DNA of 64,000 nucleotides from Streptomyces odonnellii. Lineage in GTDB: Bacteria; Actinomycetota; Actinomycetes; Streptomycetales; Streptomycetaceae. Positions 43,765-51,662 of this stretch are shown here, piece after piece (position 1 is the first letter of the stretch; each line of letters opens with the position of its first letter). The DNA lies in the NCBI RefSeq assembly GCF_000981895.1, contig NZ_LATD01000031.1, positions 1 through 64,000 of the forward strand, in the 5' to 3' direction. A model generated the notes under the pieces. It worked only from the letters and a program-made list of their open reading frames with translations. It did no database searches and had not been told where the DNA came from. The position numbers and the translations under genes were made by a program.

Positions 43765-44034
43765 CGAACGTCCCCTGATGGAGCGGGAATTCTCCGGGCA
43801 CACGCGGTGTGCGGCGGAACGGCAGCCGTGGCGCAGTCGGGAACCGGTTGCCTCCATAGCCCGGCTGCCGTTTTGCCCACCCAAGACTAATTCGCGGGTC
43901 CGAATGTGTGGAAGGGTTCTGCGGGGGCAGGCGAATTCTCGCGGCGGGTTCCGCACCCGCCCGATTCCCGAATACGTGAAACCGGGCGGGAAAGCGCCCG
44001 CTGGTATCACCACCTGTGAAAGGGGTTGGTCTCA

Positions 44035-44406
44035 GTGTCCGACAGCATATGGGGCTACCACGAGACGTCCGGCCGCCTGGCCGACAGCGATCTGACGGGC
44101 TACAAGGTCGAGGCGACGGACGGCTCCATCGGCGAGGTCGACAAGCACTCCGACAAGGTCGACTCCTCGTACATCGTCGTCGACACCGGCCCGTGGATCT
44201 TGGGCAAGGAAGTCCTCCTTCCCGTCGGCACGGTCACCCGTATCGACACCGACGACCGGAAGATCTACGTGGACCGCACCAAGGAACAGATCAAGAACGC
44301 TCCCGAGTTCCACCGGGACAAGCACCTCCACAACCCGGCCTACACCGACGAACTGGGCACCTACTACGGCACCGGCGGCACCCCCTTCGACGGCCGACCC
44401 CTCTGA
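44035..44406 (+). CDS. PRC-barrel domain protein
   Basis: 123 aa. The PRC-barrel lies at residues ~15-85 (DLTGYKVEATDGSIGEVDKH, YIVVDTGPWILGKEVLLPVG, VDRTKEQIKNAPEF). These small beta-barrels bind RNA or protein, or act in stress responses. GTG 44035 is chosen because AAAGGGG is 10 bp upstream. Neighbouring CsbD and PP2C genes suggest a stress role. Complete. Confidence 0.85.
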   Translation: MSDSIWGYHETSGRLADSDLTGYKVEATDGSIGEVDKHSDKVDSSYIVVDTGPWILGKEVLLPVGTVTRIDTDDRKIYVDRTKEQIKNAPEFHRDKHLHNPAYTDELGTYYGTGGTPFDGRPL

Positions 44407-44491
44407 CGGGGCGGCCCCCCTCGCTGCCCCGTCGCTGCAGCGACGGCGAAAGGCCGCACACGAATACACCTTCCCAAGGCGAGGACCCGAC

Positions 44492-44710
44492 ATGAGCGAA
44501 CACAAGCGCCACACCCCGACACCTCCCTCACAAGCCCCCGGGCGAGGCCGGCGACGACGAAGCCCGACGCGAAGCAGAAGACGCCGTCACCCCGCCACCC
44601 CGCCCGGCGAGACAGCCGGCAGGACAACCCCCGACACGGCCCACCGCCACGAGGCGACACCACGCCCCGACACAGACGAGGGAACACAGCCCCCGCCTCG
44701 GCCGTTGTGA
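44492..44710 (+). CDS. Short ORF, probably frameshifted
   Basis: 72 aa starting MSEHKRHTPTPPSQ at an ATG with GCGAGGA upstream; the rest is a low-complexity Arg/Pro stretch. A neighbouring frame reads HKPPGEAGDDEARREAEDAV from about 44528, which looks more like real protein, so a small indel near 44525 is likely. No function recognised. Confidence 0.35.
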   Translation: MSEHKRHTPTPPSQAPGRGRRRRSPTRSRRRRHPATPPGETAGRTTPDTAHRHEATPRPDTDEGTQPPPRPL

Positions 44711-45075
44711 CCGCGTCCCTCTCGCGATGCGGGGACTCCCCCTTCACGCGCAAGCGACGGAAACGGGCCGGGTTCTCCCGCGCCCAATGCCCCCGCCGGT
44801 GAAATTCCGGCGGGGGAGGCGAATGAAACCCGCTTCGGCGGTCAGGCGGGCCCGAGGCCGGGAAGGAAACTCCTCCCCTCCACCATGCCCACAAGGAGCC
44901 CCTCACGGCGCCGGGTCCCCGGAACTACTCCTGTCGGCGAGAAGTAAAGCGCCGGCTCAAGTACGGGCCGCCGGGCCGGGAACTGTGCGGCGGACGGATC
45001 GCGGGGCACACGGCGAACGCCGCCGCTCATGAGAGGGTGGCCCGCGGAAATGAGGACCTGGAGGCGCGGGAGATC
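44711..45075. other. Intergenic region with hairpin at 44790-44816
   Basis: No gene seen. A 10-bp perfect stem CCCCCGCCGG/CCGGCGGGGG with loop TGAAATT (44790-44816) probably terminates upstream transcription. The following ~250 bp should hold the promoter of the phosphatase gene, but no clear -10/-35 was identified. Confidence 0.55.
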
Positions 45076-46815
45076 ATGCCCAAGATAGAGCCCGGGGTCG
45101 CCGACGTGCCGGTGTCGGTGCCGAGGCCGGCCCCTCCGGCCGGCACACCCGACATTGAGGCAGCGGTGTGCGTAGTGGACGAAAGCGGGACGATCACCTC
45201 GGCAAACGCGCTCGCCCAGCGGCTGCTGGGCAGGAACGCCGCCGATCTCGTCGGCCGGAACGCGCATCAGCTGCTGCACCGTGACCAGCACGGCCAGCCG
45301 CTGGCCAGATCCCGGTGCCGGATGATCGAGGCGTTCCTGGCCCGCAAGGCGCAAGCCGGCGTCGGCTGGTTCGAGCGCGGCGACGGATCACTGGTGCATC
45401 TCGCCTGGCTCGTCGCGCCGTGCGCCTGCGCGAGTGATCACACGGACACGATGGTCGTCTTCACCGATCCGGACCGCGGCCCGGATCTCACCGAACGGCC
45501 GCCCGCGCCCAGCTCAGCGCTGCCGGAGTTGGAGCGGCTGGAGCTGCTGGCCGAGACAACCACGCAGCTGACCTCGACCCTCGACAGTGACGAGGCGCTG
45601 CGCAGGCTGGTGCGGCTGGTGGTCCCCAGGATCGCGGACTGGGCGGTGGTCGATCTGATCACGGAGCACGACGAGGTCGAGCGGGTCATCGTAGTGCACC
45701 ACGAAGAGGGCGCGTTCGTCGCCCGGGAGGACTTGCAGGGCCCGATGCCACCGGTTCCGGAGGACTCCCCGATGCCGCTGTCACGGGCGCTGCGCGGCGC
45801 GGCCTCCACGCTGGTGACACCGGAGACGTACCACGGGCCACCGGACTCCGGTATCGCCATCGAGCAGCGACGCCTCTTCGAAGCCACCGGCATGGACTCG
45901 GCGGCGATCGCACCGATACGAGGAGTGCGCGACGTACTCGGCGCACTGACCCTGGGCCGGTCAGGACACCGTGAACCGCTGACCGCCGCCGACCTGTCGC
46001 TGCTGGAGGACCTCACCCGCCGCACCGGCCTCGCCCTGGACAACGCCCGGCTCTACCAGCGCCAGCGCAAAGTCGCCGAGACCATGCAGCGTCACCTGCT
46101 GCCGCAGCTGCCCTCGGTGCCGGGCCTTCAGATGGCCGCGCGTTACCTGCCCGCGCCCGACGACTCACAGGTCGGCGGAGACTGGTACGACGCCTTCACC
46201 GTCGCCGACGGAACCACAGCCGTCGCGATCGGCGACGTGGTCGGCCACGACCTGGACGCCGCCGCGGGCATGGCCCAGGCCCGCAGCATGCTCCGCGCCT
46301 ACGCGTGGACACGCCACGAGCCGCCCAGCGCGATCGTGCACCGGCTGGACGGATCGCTCACCCACCTCACCAGCGTACCCATGGCGACGCTGGTCTTCGG
46401 AAAGGTGAAGCGGACCGCCGCCGGAACCTGGCATCTGACCTGGACGAACGCCGGCCACCCGCCACCGCTGCTCATCACCCACGACGGCCAGGCCCGCTAC
46501 CTCACCGACGGACACGGGCTGCTGCTGGGCGCCAGCCCGGCGGGGCCCGCACGCGACGACGCGAGCATAATGCTCCCGCCCCGGTCGACACTCGTCCTCT
46601 ACACCGACGGACTCGTCGAGACCCGCGACCGCCCGATCGACGTCGGCCTGGAACAGCTGAGCAGACACGCCGCCTCGCTGGCCCATCGGCCCCTGGCCGC
46701 CTTCACCGATCTGCTTCTGGAACGCCTCAGACCCATCAGTGAGAGGAACGACGACGACATCGCTATCCTGACCCTGCGTACACCCGAGCAGGACGCGACG
46801 CCGCCGGATGCCTGA
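45076..46815 (+). CDS. PAS-GAF-PP2C (SpoIIE-type) protein phosphatase
   Basis: 579 aa cytosolic Ser/Thr phosphatase of RsbU/SpoIIE type, which dephosphorylates anti-anti-sigma factors. N-terminal PAS (VCVVDESGTITSANALAQRL) at residues ~35-125; GAF (LTSTLDSDEALRRLVRLVVP onward) at ~160-330; PP2C at ~345-575 with VGGDWYDAF, GDVVGHDLDAA, WTNAGHPPPLL, LYTDGLVE and NDDDIAIL, so the metal-binding acids are present. No kinase domain is attached. Start set at ATG 45076; GTG 45037 would add 13 residues but has poor spacing to its Shine-Dalgarno site. Regulatory link to the CsbD/PRC genes is inferred. Confidence 0.9.
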   Translation: MPKIEPGVADVPVSVPRPAPPAGTPDIEAAVCVVDESGTITSANALAQRLLGRNAADLVGRNAHQLLHRDQHGQPLARSRCRMIEAFLARKAQAGVGWFERGDGSLVHLAWLVAPCACASDHTDTMVVFTDPDRGPDLTERPPAPSSALPELERLELLAETTTQLTSTLDSDEALRRLVRLVVPRIADWAVVDLITEHDEVERVIVVHHEEGAFVAREDLQGPMPPVPEDSPMPLSRALRGAASTLVTPETYHGPPDSGIAIEQRRLFEATGMDSAAIAPIRGVRDVLGALTLGRSGHREPLTAADLSLLEDLTRRTGLALDNARLYQRQRKVAETMQRHLLPQLPSVPGLQMAARYLPAPDDSQVGGDWYDAFTVADGTTAVAIGDVVGHDLDAAAGMAQARSMLRAYAWTRHEPPSAIVHRLDGSLTHLTSVPMATLVFGKVKRTAAGTWHLTWTNAGHPPPLLITHDGQARYLTDGHGLLLGASPAGPARDDASIMLPPRSTLVLYTDGLVETRDRPIDVGLEQLSRHAASLAHRPLAAFTDLLLERLRPISERNDDDIAILTLRTPEQDATPPDA

Positions 46816-46817
46816 CA

Positions 46818-46854
46818 GGCGCCCTCCGCACGTCGGCGGCATGCGGAGGGCGCC
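46818..46854 (+). terminator. Terminator of the phosphatase gene
   Basis: Perfect 13-bp stem GGCGCCCTCCGCA/TGCGGAGGGCGCC with an 11-nt loop directly after the stop codon. Confidence 0.85.
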
Positions 46855-46858
46855 CGGC

Positions 46859-47185
46859 TCAGTCGTCGGTGCTGCCGTGGTGGCCGCCGTCCCGGTGCCG
46901 CCCGCCCGGGAGCATCTCCTGCGTCTTGGCCTTGAGGACCTGCTTGACCATGGAGCCGCGATCGCTGTCACCGAGCACGACGGCGGAAACCGCGCGGCCT
47001 CGATCTGGTCCAGCTCGGCGTGGGGCAGGACCGGCGGTACGGCGGGGTCGGTCCGGAAGCCGATCCGGTCCAGGCGTCCGCAGCCCGTACGCCGTCGGCC
47101 CCGGCCTGGATCGCTCGGGGTGGGGGCTGTGTCGTGTCGGGATGCGGGTGTGACCATGCTCGCCGTGCAGGAACTGCTGGAGCAT
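46859..47185 (-). pseudogene. Degenerate small gene, unrecognised
   Basis: The C-terminal end reads VVLGDSDRGSMVKQVLKAKT then a Gly/His/Arg tail and looks like coding sequence. The preceding part (DPAVPPVLPHAELDQIEAAR) is in another frame, so at least one indel has occurred. Family not recognised; no start assigned with confidence. Confidence 0.35.
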
Positions 47186-47231
47186 CGCCGAGTGGGCCGC
47201 GACCCCGTCCGCCCCGGCGCACCGTCATCGC

Positions 47232-47480
47232 CAAGGAGGAGAACCGTGCTGGAGCTGGCCGCCACCGGCCGGCCCGCTCGAAGCCGTCGCCCTGCCTGCC
47301 GTCGAGGACGCCAGCGCCGACGGCTACGCGATCGTGCTGCACCGCCTCATCCAGACTGACGGCCGCCTGGACCGCCGACGTCCCCGCCGCCCTGGCCCGG
47401 GCGGAGCTCCGCGGCCTGTACGCGGCGATCGCCGAGCTCCCGCCCCGCCAGGAGAACCCGCCGACTGACCTCGCCAGGAC
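47232..47480 (+). pseudogene. Degenerate small gene behind a strong ribosome site
   Basis: AAGGAGGAG at about 47234 precedes GTG 47246. The product would begin VLELAATG and then, after a one-base slip, PLEAVALPAVEDASADGYAI and, after another, ALARAELRGLYAAIAELPPR. Three frame pieces in order suggest a decayed gene of ~75 codons. Function unknown. Confidence 0.35.
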
Positions 47481-47769
47481 TGCGTCCCCGGCCAGTGGCC
47501 CGTCTCCGGGGTGCGTTCCCGTGCGACTACACGGGGTGCGCGGCGGACGCAGACAAACGGGCCCCTGGAAGCGCTACCCCAGCCCCGCGGCTGCATCGGT
47601 GAGTCCGGATTCACCCGATTTGTGGGCACCGACAAGGAATTTGCCATGGTTCAACCAATGTTGACTAGAACAGGGCTATTCAGATGGGCGTGCCGGTTCT
47701 TACCTTCGGTGGAGCGCCGGAAGCACCGGCGCGTTTCACAGGGGGAATCGTTCACGCACGCCCCGTACC

Positions 47770-48147
47770 GTGGCCGCCGCCTTAGCGGCCGGCGAGCTCA
47801 GCGCCGCGTCCGCGTCCACTGCGGCAGCCGGGCCTCAGACGGCCCAGTCCTGCTACGGCAGCGCGAAGTCCTACTCCAAGCCGGCGGGCGATCGGTGGGT
47901 CCCGAACAACGGATCCACTTCGTTCCTGACGACGAGCAACTGCAACGACATCAACATCAAGCCCAACACGACCACCACGATCGCGGTCTGTTTCCTTCCG
48001 TCCTCCGGCGGCTGGTCCTGCCAGACTTCGTTCAAGACCGCCCCGGCGGGCCAGTGGACTGTGGTCGCCACCGACGTCTTGGACAACACCCGCTTCATCT
48101 TCGACTTCGGTCACACCTCGGCGAACACCGGAGTCTGGGCCGGCTGA
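47770..48147 (+). CDS. Small secreted protein, start region damaged
   Basis: About 125 aa from GTG 47770. The mature part has paired cysteines (QSCYGSAKSY, TTSNCNDINIKP, AVCFLPSSGGWSCQ) and ends NTGVWAG, like a small family of exported streptomycete proteins without known function. The N-terminus AAALAAGELSAASASTAAAG resembles only the second half of a signal peptide. In the same frame upstream RSRTPRT would supply the positive part, but no start codon precedes it, so the start may be mutated. Export and activity are doubtful as sequenced. Confidence 0.55.
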   Translation: MAAALAAGELSAASASTAAAGPQTAQSCYGSAKSYSKPAGDRWVPNNGSTSFLTTSNCNDINIKPNTTTTIAVCFLPSSGGWSCQTSFKTAPAGQWTVVATDVLDNTRFIFDFGHTSANTGVWAG

Positions 48148-48232
48148 CCACCGACCGCCGTACGCGCAACGCGAGCTCGGACCGCATCGGTCCGGGCTCG
48201 CCAACGTTTGCCCCGGTTTCGGAAGCTCAGCC

Positions 48233-48355
48233 AAGACGGTGTCCATGTAGTGAGTAGGAACGCCGCCCCCGCAACTACCTGGCCTTCCCCGGCCTCGCCG
48301 CCGCCCTCTGCTGCTACAAACGACTCCTCCGCCTCACCACATAGGACACCGCCTA
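48233..48355. mobile_element. MITE-like deletion derivative of the IS5/IS427 element
   Basis: About 123 bp with ends matching the 41112-41980 element (AGACGGTGTCC on the left, GGTGTCCTATGTGGTGAG reversed on the right). Inside, only the last ~25 codons of its transposase remain (RNYLAFPGLAAALCCYKRLL). Short, both ends kept, transposase lost: mobilisable in trans by the full copy 6.3 kb away. Its right end supplies the stop codon of the neighbouring excisionase gene. Confidence 0.75.
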
Positions 48356-48640
48356 AGCGCACAGGCTATGGAGATCGCCCCCGGCTTCGATCTGGTCACC
48401 CTCCAACTGCCGGCGTTCCAACCCGAGCAGCTTCAGTAGGTCAGCAGTCACAACTCGGTAGGCGTTCCCGAGCCGAAGCACCCTGACCGGGTACACCCCC
48501 TGCTTGGCGAGCCCGTACCCGGTGGATCGTCCGATCATCAGCGCCCGGTTCGAGGTGTCGAGGTCGATCACCGCCGGGAGAGCTAGTAGCCCGTCGCTCG
48601 TCAGCCCTCGCGGCTCGCGGGAAGAAGCAGGTGCAGTCAC
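48353..48640 (-). CDS. Excisionase-like helix-turn-helix protein
   Basis: 95 aa MerR/excisionase-type DNA-binding protein: LDTSNRALMIGRSTGYGLAK, GVYPVRVLRLGNAYRVVTAD, LLKLLGLE. Proteins like this sit beside tyrosine integrases of actinomycete integrative elements and direct excision. GTG 48640 with AGGGG is preferred. The stop codon at 48353 lies in the end of the MITE-like element, so the original C-terminus may be altered. Divergent from the XRE-integrase pair. Confidence 0.78.
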   Translation of the reverse strand: MTAPASSREPRGLTSDGLLALPAVIDLDTSNRALMIGRSTGYGLAKQGVYPVRVLRLGNAYRVVTADLLKLLGLERRQLEGDQIEAGGDLHSLCA

Positions 48641-48733
48641 GACAACCCCTAGCGTTGACCATTGGTGTTTCCATGCCGCCATAGATGTACCACGTAGTTG
48701 CAGCGGCCTCTTTTTCGAGCTTAAAGTGTCGCC

Positions 48734-49387
48734 ATGACACCAAATCAATGGCCGACAGCGTTCACCGCTCGGGTCGCCCAAGCAATGCGGGAGGCGCGGA
48801 AGGTAGCCGGCCTCACCATGGCCGAGGTCGCGCAGGGCTGCGCCGACCGCGGCCTGCCTGAGATCAGCGAGCACTCCATGAAGAACCTGGAATCCGGCCG
48901 CAAGGCGAGTCTCACCATCGCGGACTTCGTGGTGCTGGCCGACGTCCTGGGCGCCCCCCCAGTGACCCTCCTCTTTCCCCTCGGGGCCTCCTCCACCGTG
49001 GAGGTCCTCCCGGGACGCGAGGAGTCCACATGGGACACGCTCGCGTGGTTCACCGGCGAGACGCCCTTGCACCAGCCTGCCCCCGAAGGCACACCCCGCG
49101 AGGTCCTCGACACCTTCCGGAACCACAGCTACCTGGTAGCCGCCGCAAGGACGTCCACCGCATTGGCCACGGAGAGACGCCGCCAGGCCAGCACCACCCT
49201 GGACCGGTCACGCCGGGCCGCTCTCCTGGAACGGGCCAGCGGCTACGAGGAGCACGCATTCGAAGACTGCGCCGAACTGCGGGCCTTCCGCGAACGCATG
49301 CGTGACCGCGACCTGGTACCGCCTGCGCTCCCCGCTGAACTGGCGCATGTCGACGACCCCGAGAACCAATCCGAGGACAACGAGTGA
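48734..49387 (+). CDS. XRE-family helix-turn-helix regulator
   Basis: 217 aa. N-terminal helix-turn-helix at residues ~12-75 (MREARKVAGLTMAEVAQGCA, MKNLESGRKASLTIADFVVL), then a longer region without a recognised domain. Overlaps the integrase gene by GTGA, so the two are co-translated. Probable control gene of the integration module. Confidence 0.82.
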   Translation: MTPNQWPTAFTARVAQAMREARKVAGLTMAEVAQGCADRGLPEISEHSMKNLESGRKASLTIADFVVLADVLGAPPVTLLFPLGASSTVEVLPGREESTWDTLAWFTGETPLHQPAPEGTPREVLDTFRNHSYLVAAARTSTALATERRRQASTTLDRSRRAALLERASGYEEHAFEDCAELRAFRERMRDRDLVPPALPAELAHVDDPENQSEDNE

Positions 49388-50997
49388 AGAAGGGCACGGT
49401 CTCCAGGCGCTGCGCCTGCCGCAACCCAGCCACGGGCAAGCCGTACGGGACGGCATGTCCGAAGGCATCCAACACCCGGCACGGCCTCTGGTACGTCATT
49501 CAGGAGCTTGTCCCCCGGCAGGACGGCACCCGCCACCGTTACCGCCGGGGCGGGTTCGAAACCGCGACCGACGCGAAGAATGAGCTGTCCAAAGTCGCGG
49601 CGCTCATGGCGATACCTGACGAGGACGACCCGGCCGGCCAACTCGTCATCAATGATCTCCTCGAAGCCTGCGCGGCGGCCAAGGAGCCCCTGCCGGATTA
49701 CGATGAGATTCTGCGTCGCTTCAAGACCGGCCAGACGCTCAATTCGAAAACGACCGTCGGAGACTGGCTCGACACCTGGCTCGCCGGGCGCAAGCGTCTT
49801 CGCGTCACCGGCTACAAGCGCTACGCCTGCGACGTCCGCGTCCACCTCAAGCCCCATCTGGGCAGCATCCGGCTGGACAAGCTGAGGGTCCACCACCTGA
49901 ACGCGATGTTCGACGCGATCAACGAGCGCAACATCGAGATCCAGGAACAGAACACCCAGCGCAAGGCGCTCCAGGCCGAACTCAACGCGACCCCGAACAA
50001 GGGCGCCGAGAACCGGGCCCGCAGGGCATCGCTCAGGGCCCAGCTCGACTCCATGCCCGCGTTCCGCCGGATCACCGGCCTCAACACCCAGCCGCACATC
50101 AGGGCCACGCTCAGGGCCGCCCTGAACGTGGCCATCGCCCAGCAGGTGATGTCCCCCTTCAACCCCGCCGAGCACGTCGAACTCCTTCCCGGCACCAAAC
50201 CGAAGGCCCTCATCTGGACCGACGAACGCATCGCCCGCTGGCAAGAGACCGGCGAGAAGCCCTCGCCCGTCATGGTCTGGACCCCCGAGCAGGCTGGCAC
50301 CTTCCTTGACTTCGTCGCGCAGGATCGCCTCTACATGCTCTGGCGGATCATCGCCTTCCGGGGTACGCGCCGGGGCGAAAGCTGCGGCGTCCGCTGGGAG
50401 GACCACTCCGCCAAGGCCCGCTCACTGGCCATCGCCACGCAGCTCATCCAAGACGGCTGGGACGTCCACGAGGGCGCTCCCAAGACCGACAGCGGCTTCC
50501 GCCTCATAGCCCTCGACGACGAGACCAACGAGGTGCTTCTCTCGCACAAGGCACGCCAGCAGCGGGAGCGGGAGGCGTGGGGCGAGGGCTGGCAGGACAC
50601 CGGGCGCATCTTCACCCAGGAGGACGGCTCCCTTCTCCACCCCGGCAAGGTCAGCGACCTCTTCGAGCGTCTGGTCACCGCCGCCGGCCTGCCGCCGATC
50701 CGGCTTCACGATCTCCGGCACGTCGCCGCCACGCTCATGCTCGCGGCGGGAGTGGACATCAAGGTCGTCAGCGAGACACTCGGCCACTCCGACACCCGCA
50801 TCACTCGCGACATCTACCAGGCGGTCCTGGACGACCTCGCACACGACGCAGCCGAGAAGGTCGTCCAACTCGTGCCCCGCACGCGCTCCCACCCGACCGC
50901 AGTTCCGGACAAGCAGCCAGTCGACGCGTCCCGTGCCCTGCCGAGGATGCACCCTCCAAAGCGCCCCTCGGTCAGGGAAGAGAAGGGCACCGCCTGA
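49384..50997 (+). CDS. Tyrosine-type site-specific integrase
   Basis: 537 aa phage-type integrase. Core-binding SAM-like domain at residues ~120-290 (TVGDWLDTWLAGRKRLRVTG, with an insertion rich in Gln/Ala/Arg). Catalytic domain ~300-500 with the first Arg in FRGTRRGESCGVRW, HDLRHVAATLML (H-x-x-R) and the GHSDTRITRDIY region carrying the final His and the nucleophilic Tyr. All catalytic residues appear intact. It points to a tRNA-Thr 3' fragment 400 bp downstream, the expected att position. Confidence 0.92.
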   Translation: MKKGTVSRRCACRNPATGKPYGTACPKASNTRHGLWYVIQELVPRQDGTRHRYRRGGFETATDAKNELSKVAALMAIPDEDDPAGQLVINDLLEACAAAKEPLPDYDEILRRFKTGQTLNSKTTVGDWLDTWLAGRKRLRVTGYKRYACDVRVHLKPHLGSIRLDKLRVHHLNAMFDAINERNIEIQEQNTQRKALQAELNATPNKGAENRARRASLRAQLDSMPAFRRITGLNTQPHIRATLRAALNVAIAQQVMSPFNPAEHVELLPGTKPKALIWTDERIARWQETGEKPSPVMVWTPEQAGTFLDFVAQDRLYMLWRIIAFRGTRRGESCGVRWEDHSAKARSLAIATQLIQDGWDVHEGAPKTDSGFRLIALDDETNEVLLSHKARQQREREAWGEGWQDTGRIFTQEDGSLLHPGKVSDLFERLVTAAGLPPIRLHDLRHVAATLMLAAGVDIKVVSETLGHSDTRITRDIYQAVLDDLAHDAAEKVVQLVPRTRSHPTAVPDKQPVDASRALPRMHPPKRPSVREEKGTA

Positions 50998-51010
50998 CAA
51001 CTATGCGACA

Positions 51011-51047
51011 AGGGGCTCCGGTCAGCGGGTATCTGACTGGAGCCCCT
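51011..51047 (+). terminator. Integrase terminator
   Basis: 15-bp stem with one mismatch around loop CGGGTAT (core GGTCAGCGGGTATCTGAC), 14 bp after the integrase stop. Confidence 0.8.
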
Positions 51048-51356
51048 CGGCGTTTCCCCACCGCGCTGTCGAACACCTCTCTGTCCGGCCCCTGCAATCC
51101 GCTTCGGGGGCTCAGCGCCACTCACCTGGCGGTCAACACGACAGCGTCGTCGCCCTCGCGATGCAACCGCACAGAGCGCCACACCGATTTGGGGGTATCG
51201 CACAAACCTGCTGCCTACGCGCCGAACTGCTGCTCACCAGCGCTGGCCACACCCGTGCAGCGGCTCTGCAGAAATGGCCGCACCTCGGCCGCACATCGCC
51301 GTCTGCAGGCTCCCGAGCCCTCCGTCGTTCCCGAGGAAGGATCACGGAAAGGCAAA
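51048..51356. other. Gene-free DNA between integrase and att site
   Basis: No coding sequence recognised. By position this should contain the arm and core regions of the attachment site, but no clear arm-type direct repeats were identified by eye. Confidence 0.4.
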
Positions 51357-51389
51357 AGGCCCAGGTCAGCGAGTATCTGACCTGGGCCT
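51357..51389. terminator. Second, near-identical hairpin at the att site
   Basis: Perfect 13-bp stem AGGCCCAGGTCAG/CTGACCTGGGCCT with loop CGAGTAT, preceded by AAAA and followed by CTTT, so it could act in both directions. Its centre GTCAGCGAGTATCTGAC differs by one base from the integrase terminator 345 bp upstream. Confidence 0.75.
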
Positions 51390-51392
51390 CTT

Positions 51393-51437
51393 TGGAGCCG
51401 CCTTCGGGATTCGAACCCGAGACCTACGCATTACGAG
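51393..51437 (-). other. tRNA-Thr(CGT) 3'-end fragment, putative att site
   Basis: Read on the minus strand: CTCGTAATGCGTAGG (anticodon loop and variable region), then CTCGGGTTCGAATCCCGA (T arm), then AGGCGGCTCCA. This is the 3' half of tRNA-Thr with anticodon CGT. Homology breaks off at about 51437, so no complete tRNA is present. Integrases of this kind insert into tRNA 3' ends, leaving such a copy at one junction of the element. Confidence 0.75.
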
Positions 51438-51662
51438 CGCTTGCAAGATCATCCCAGACGGTGTCGCGTGATGCCGCAGCATCTCGTTTCCGCTGCTCAG
51501 GAGGATTCAGCCACGATTCGCGTGACACTGTGTCCGCCCGAATGCCAGCGGGTCCGCTCACGCAGCGCTCACGCAAGTTAGGCCCGCAGGGCCCCTCTCT
51601 TCCTCGCCGCCAGGGCTGGAGACGAGGAAGAGAGTCAAACGATTGAAGCGGGACGCTGCTTC

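Noticed and set aside
51393-51437. Functional tRNA-Thr gene
   Set aside because: Only the 3' half is present; the sequence past 51437 does not form the D arm or the 5' acceptor strand.
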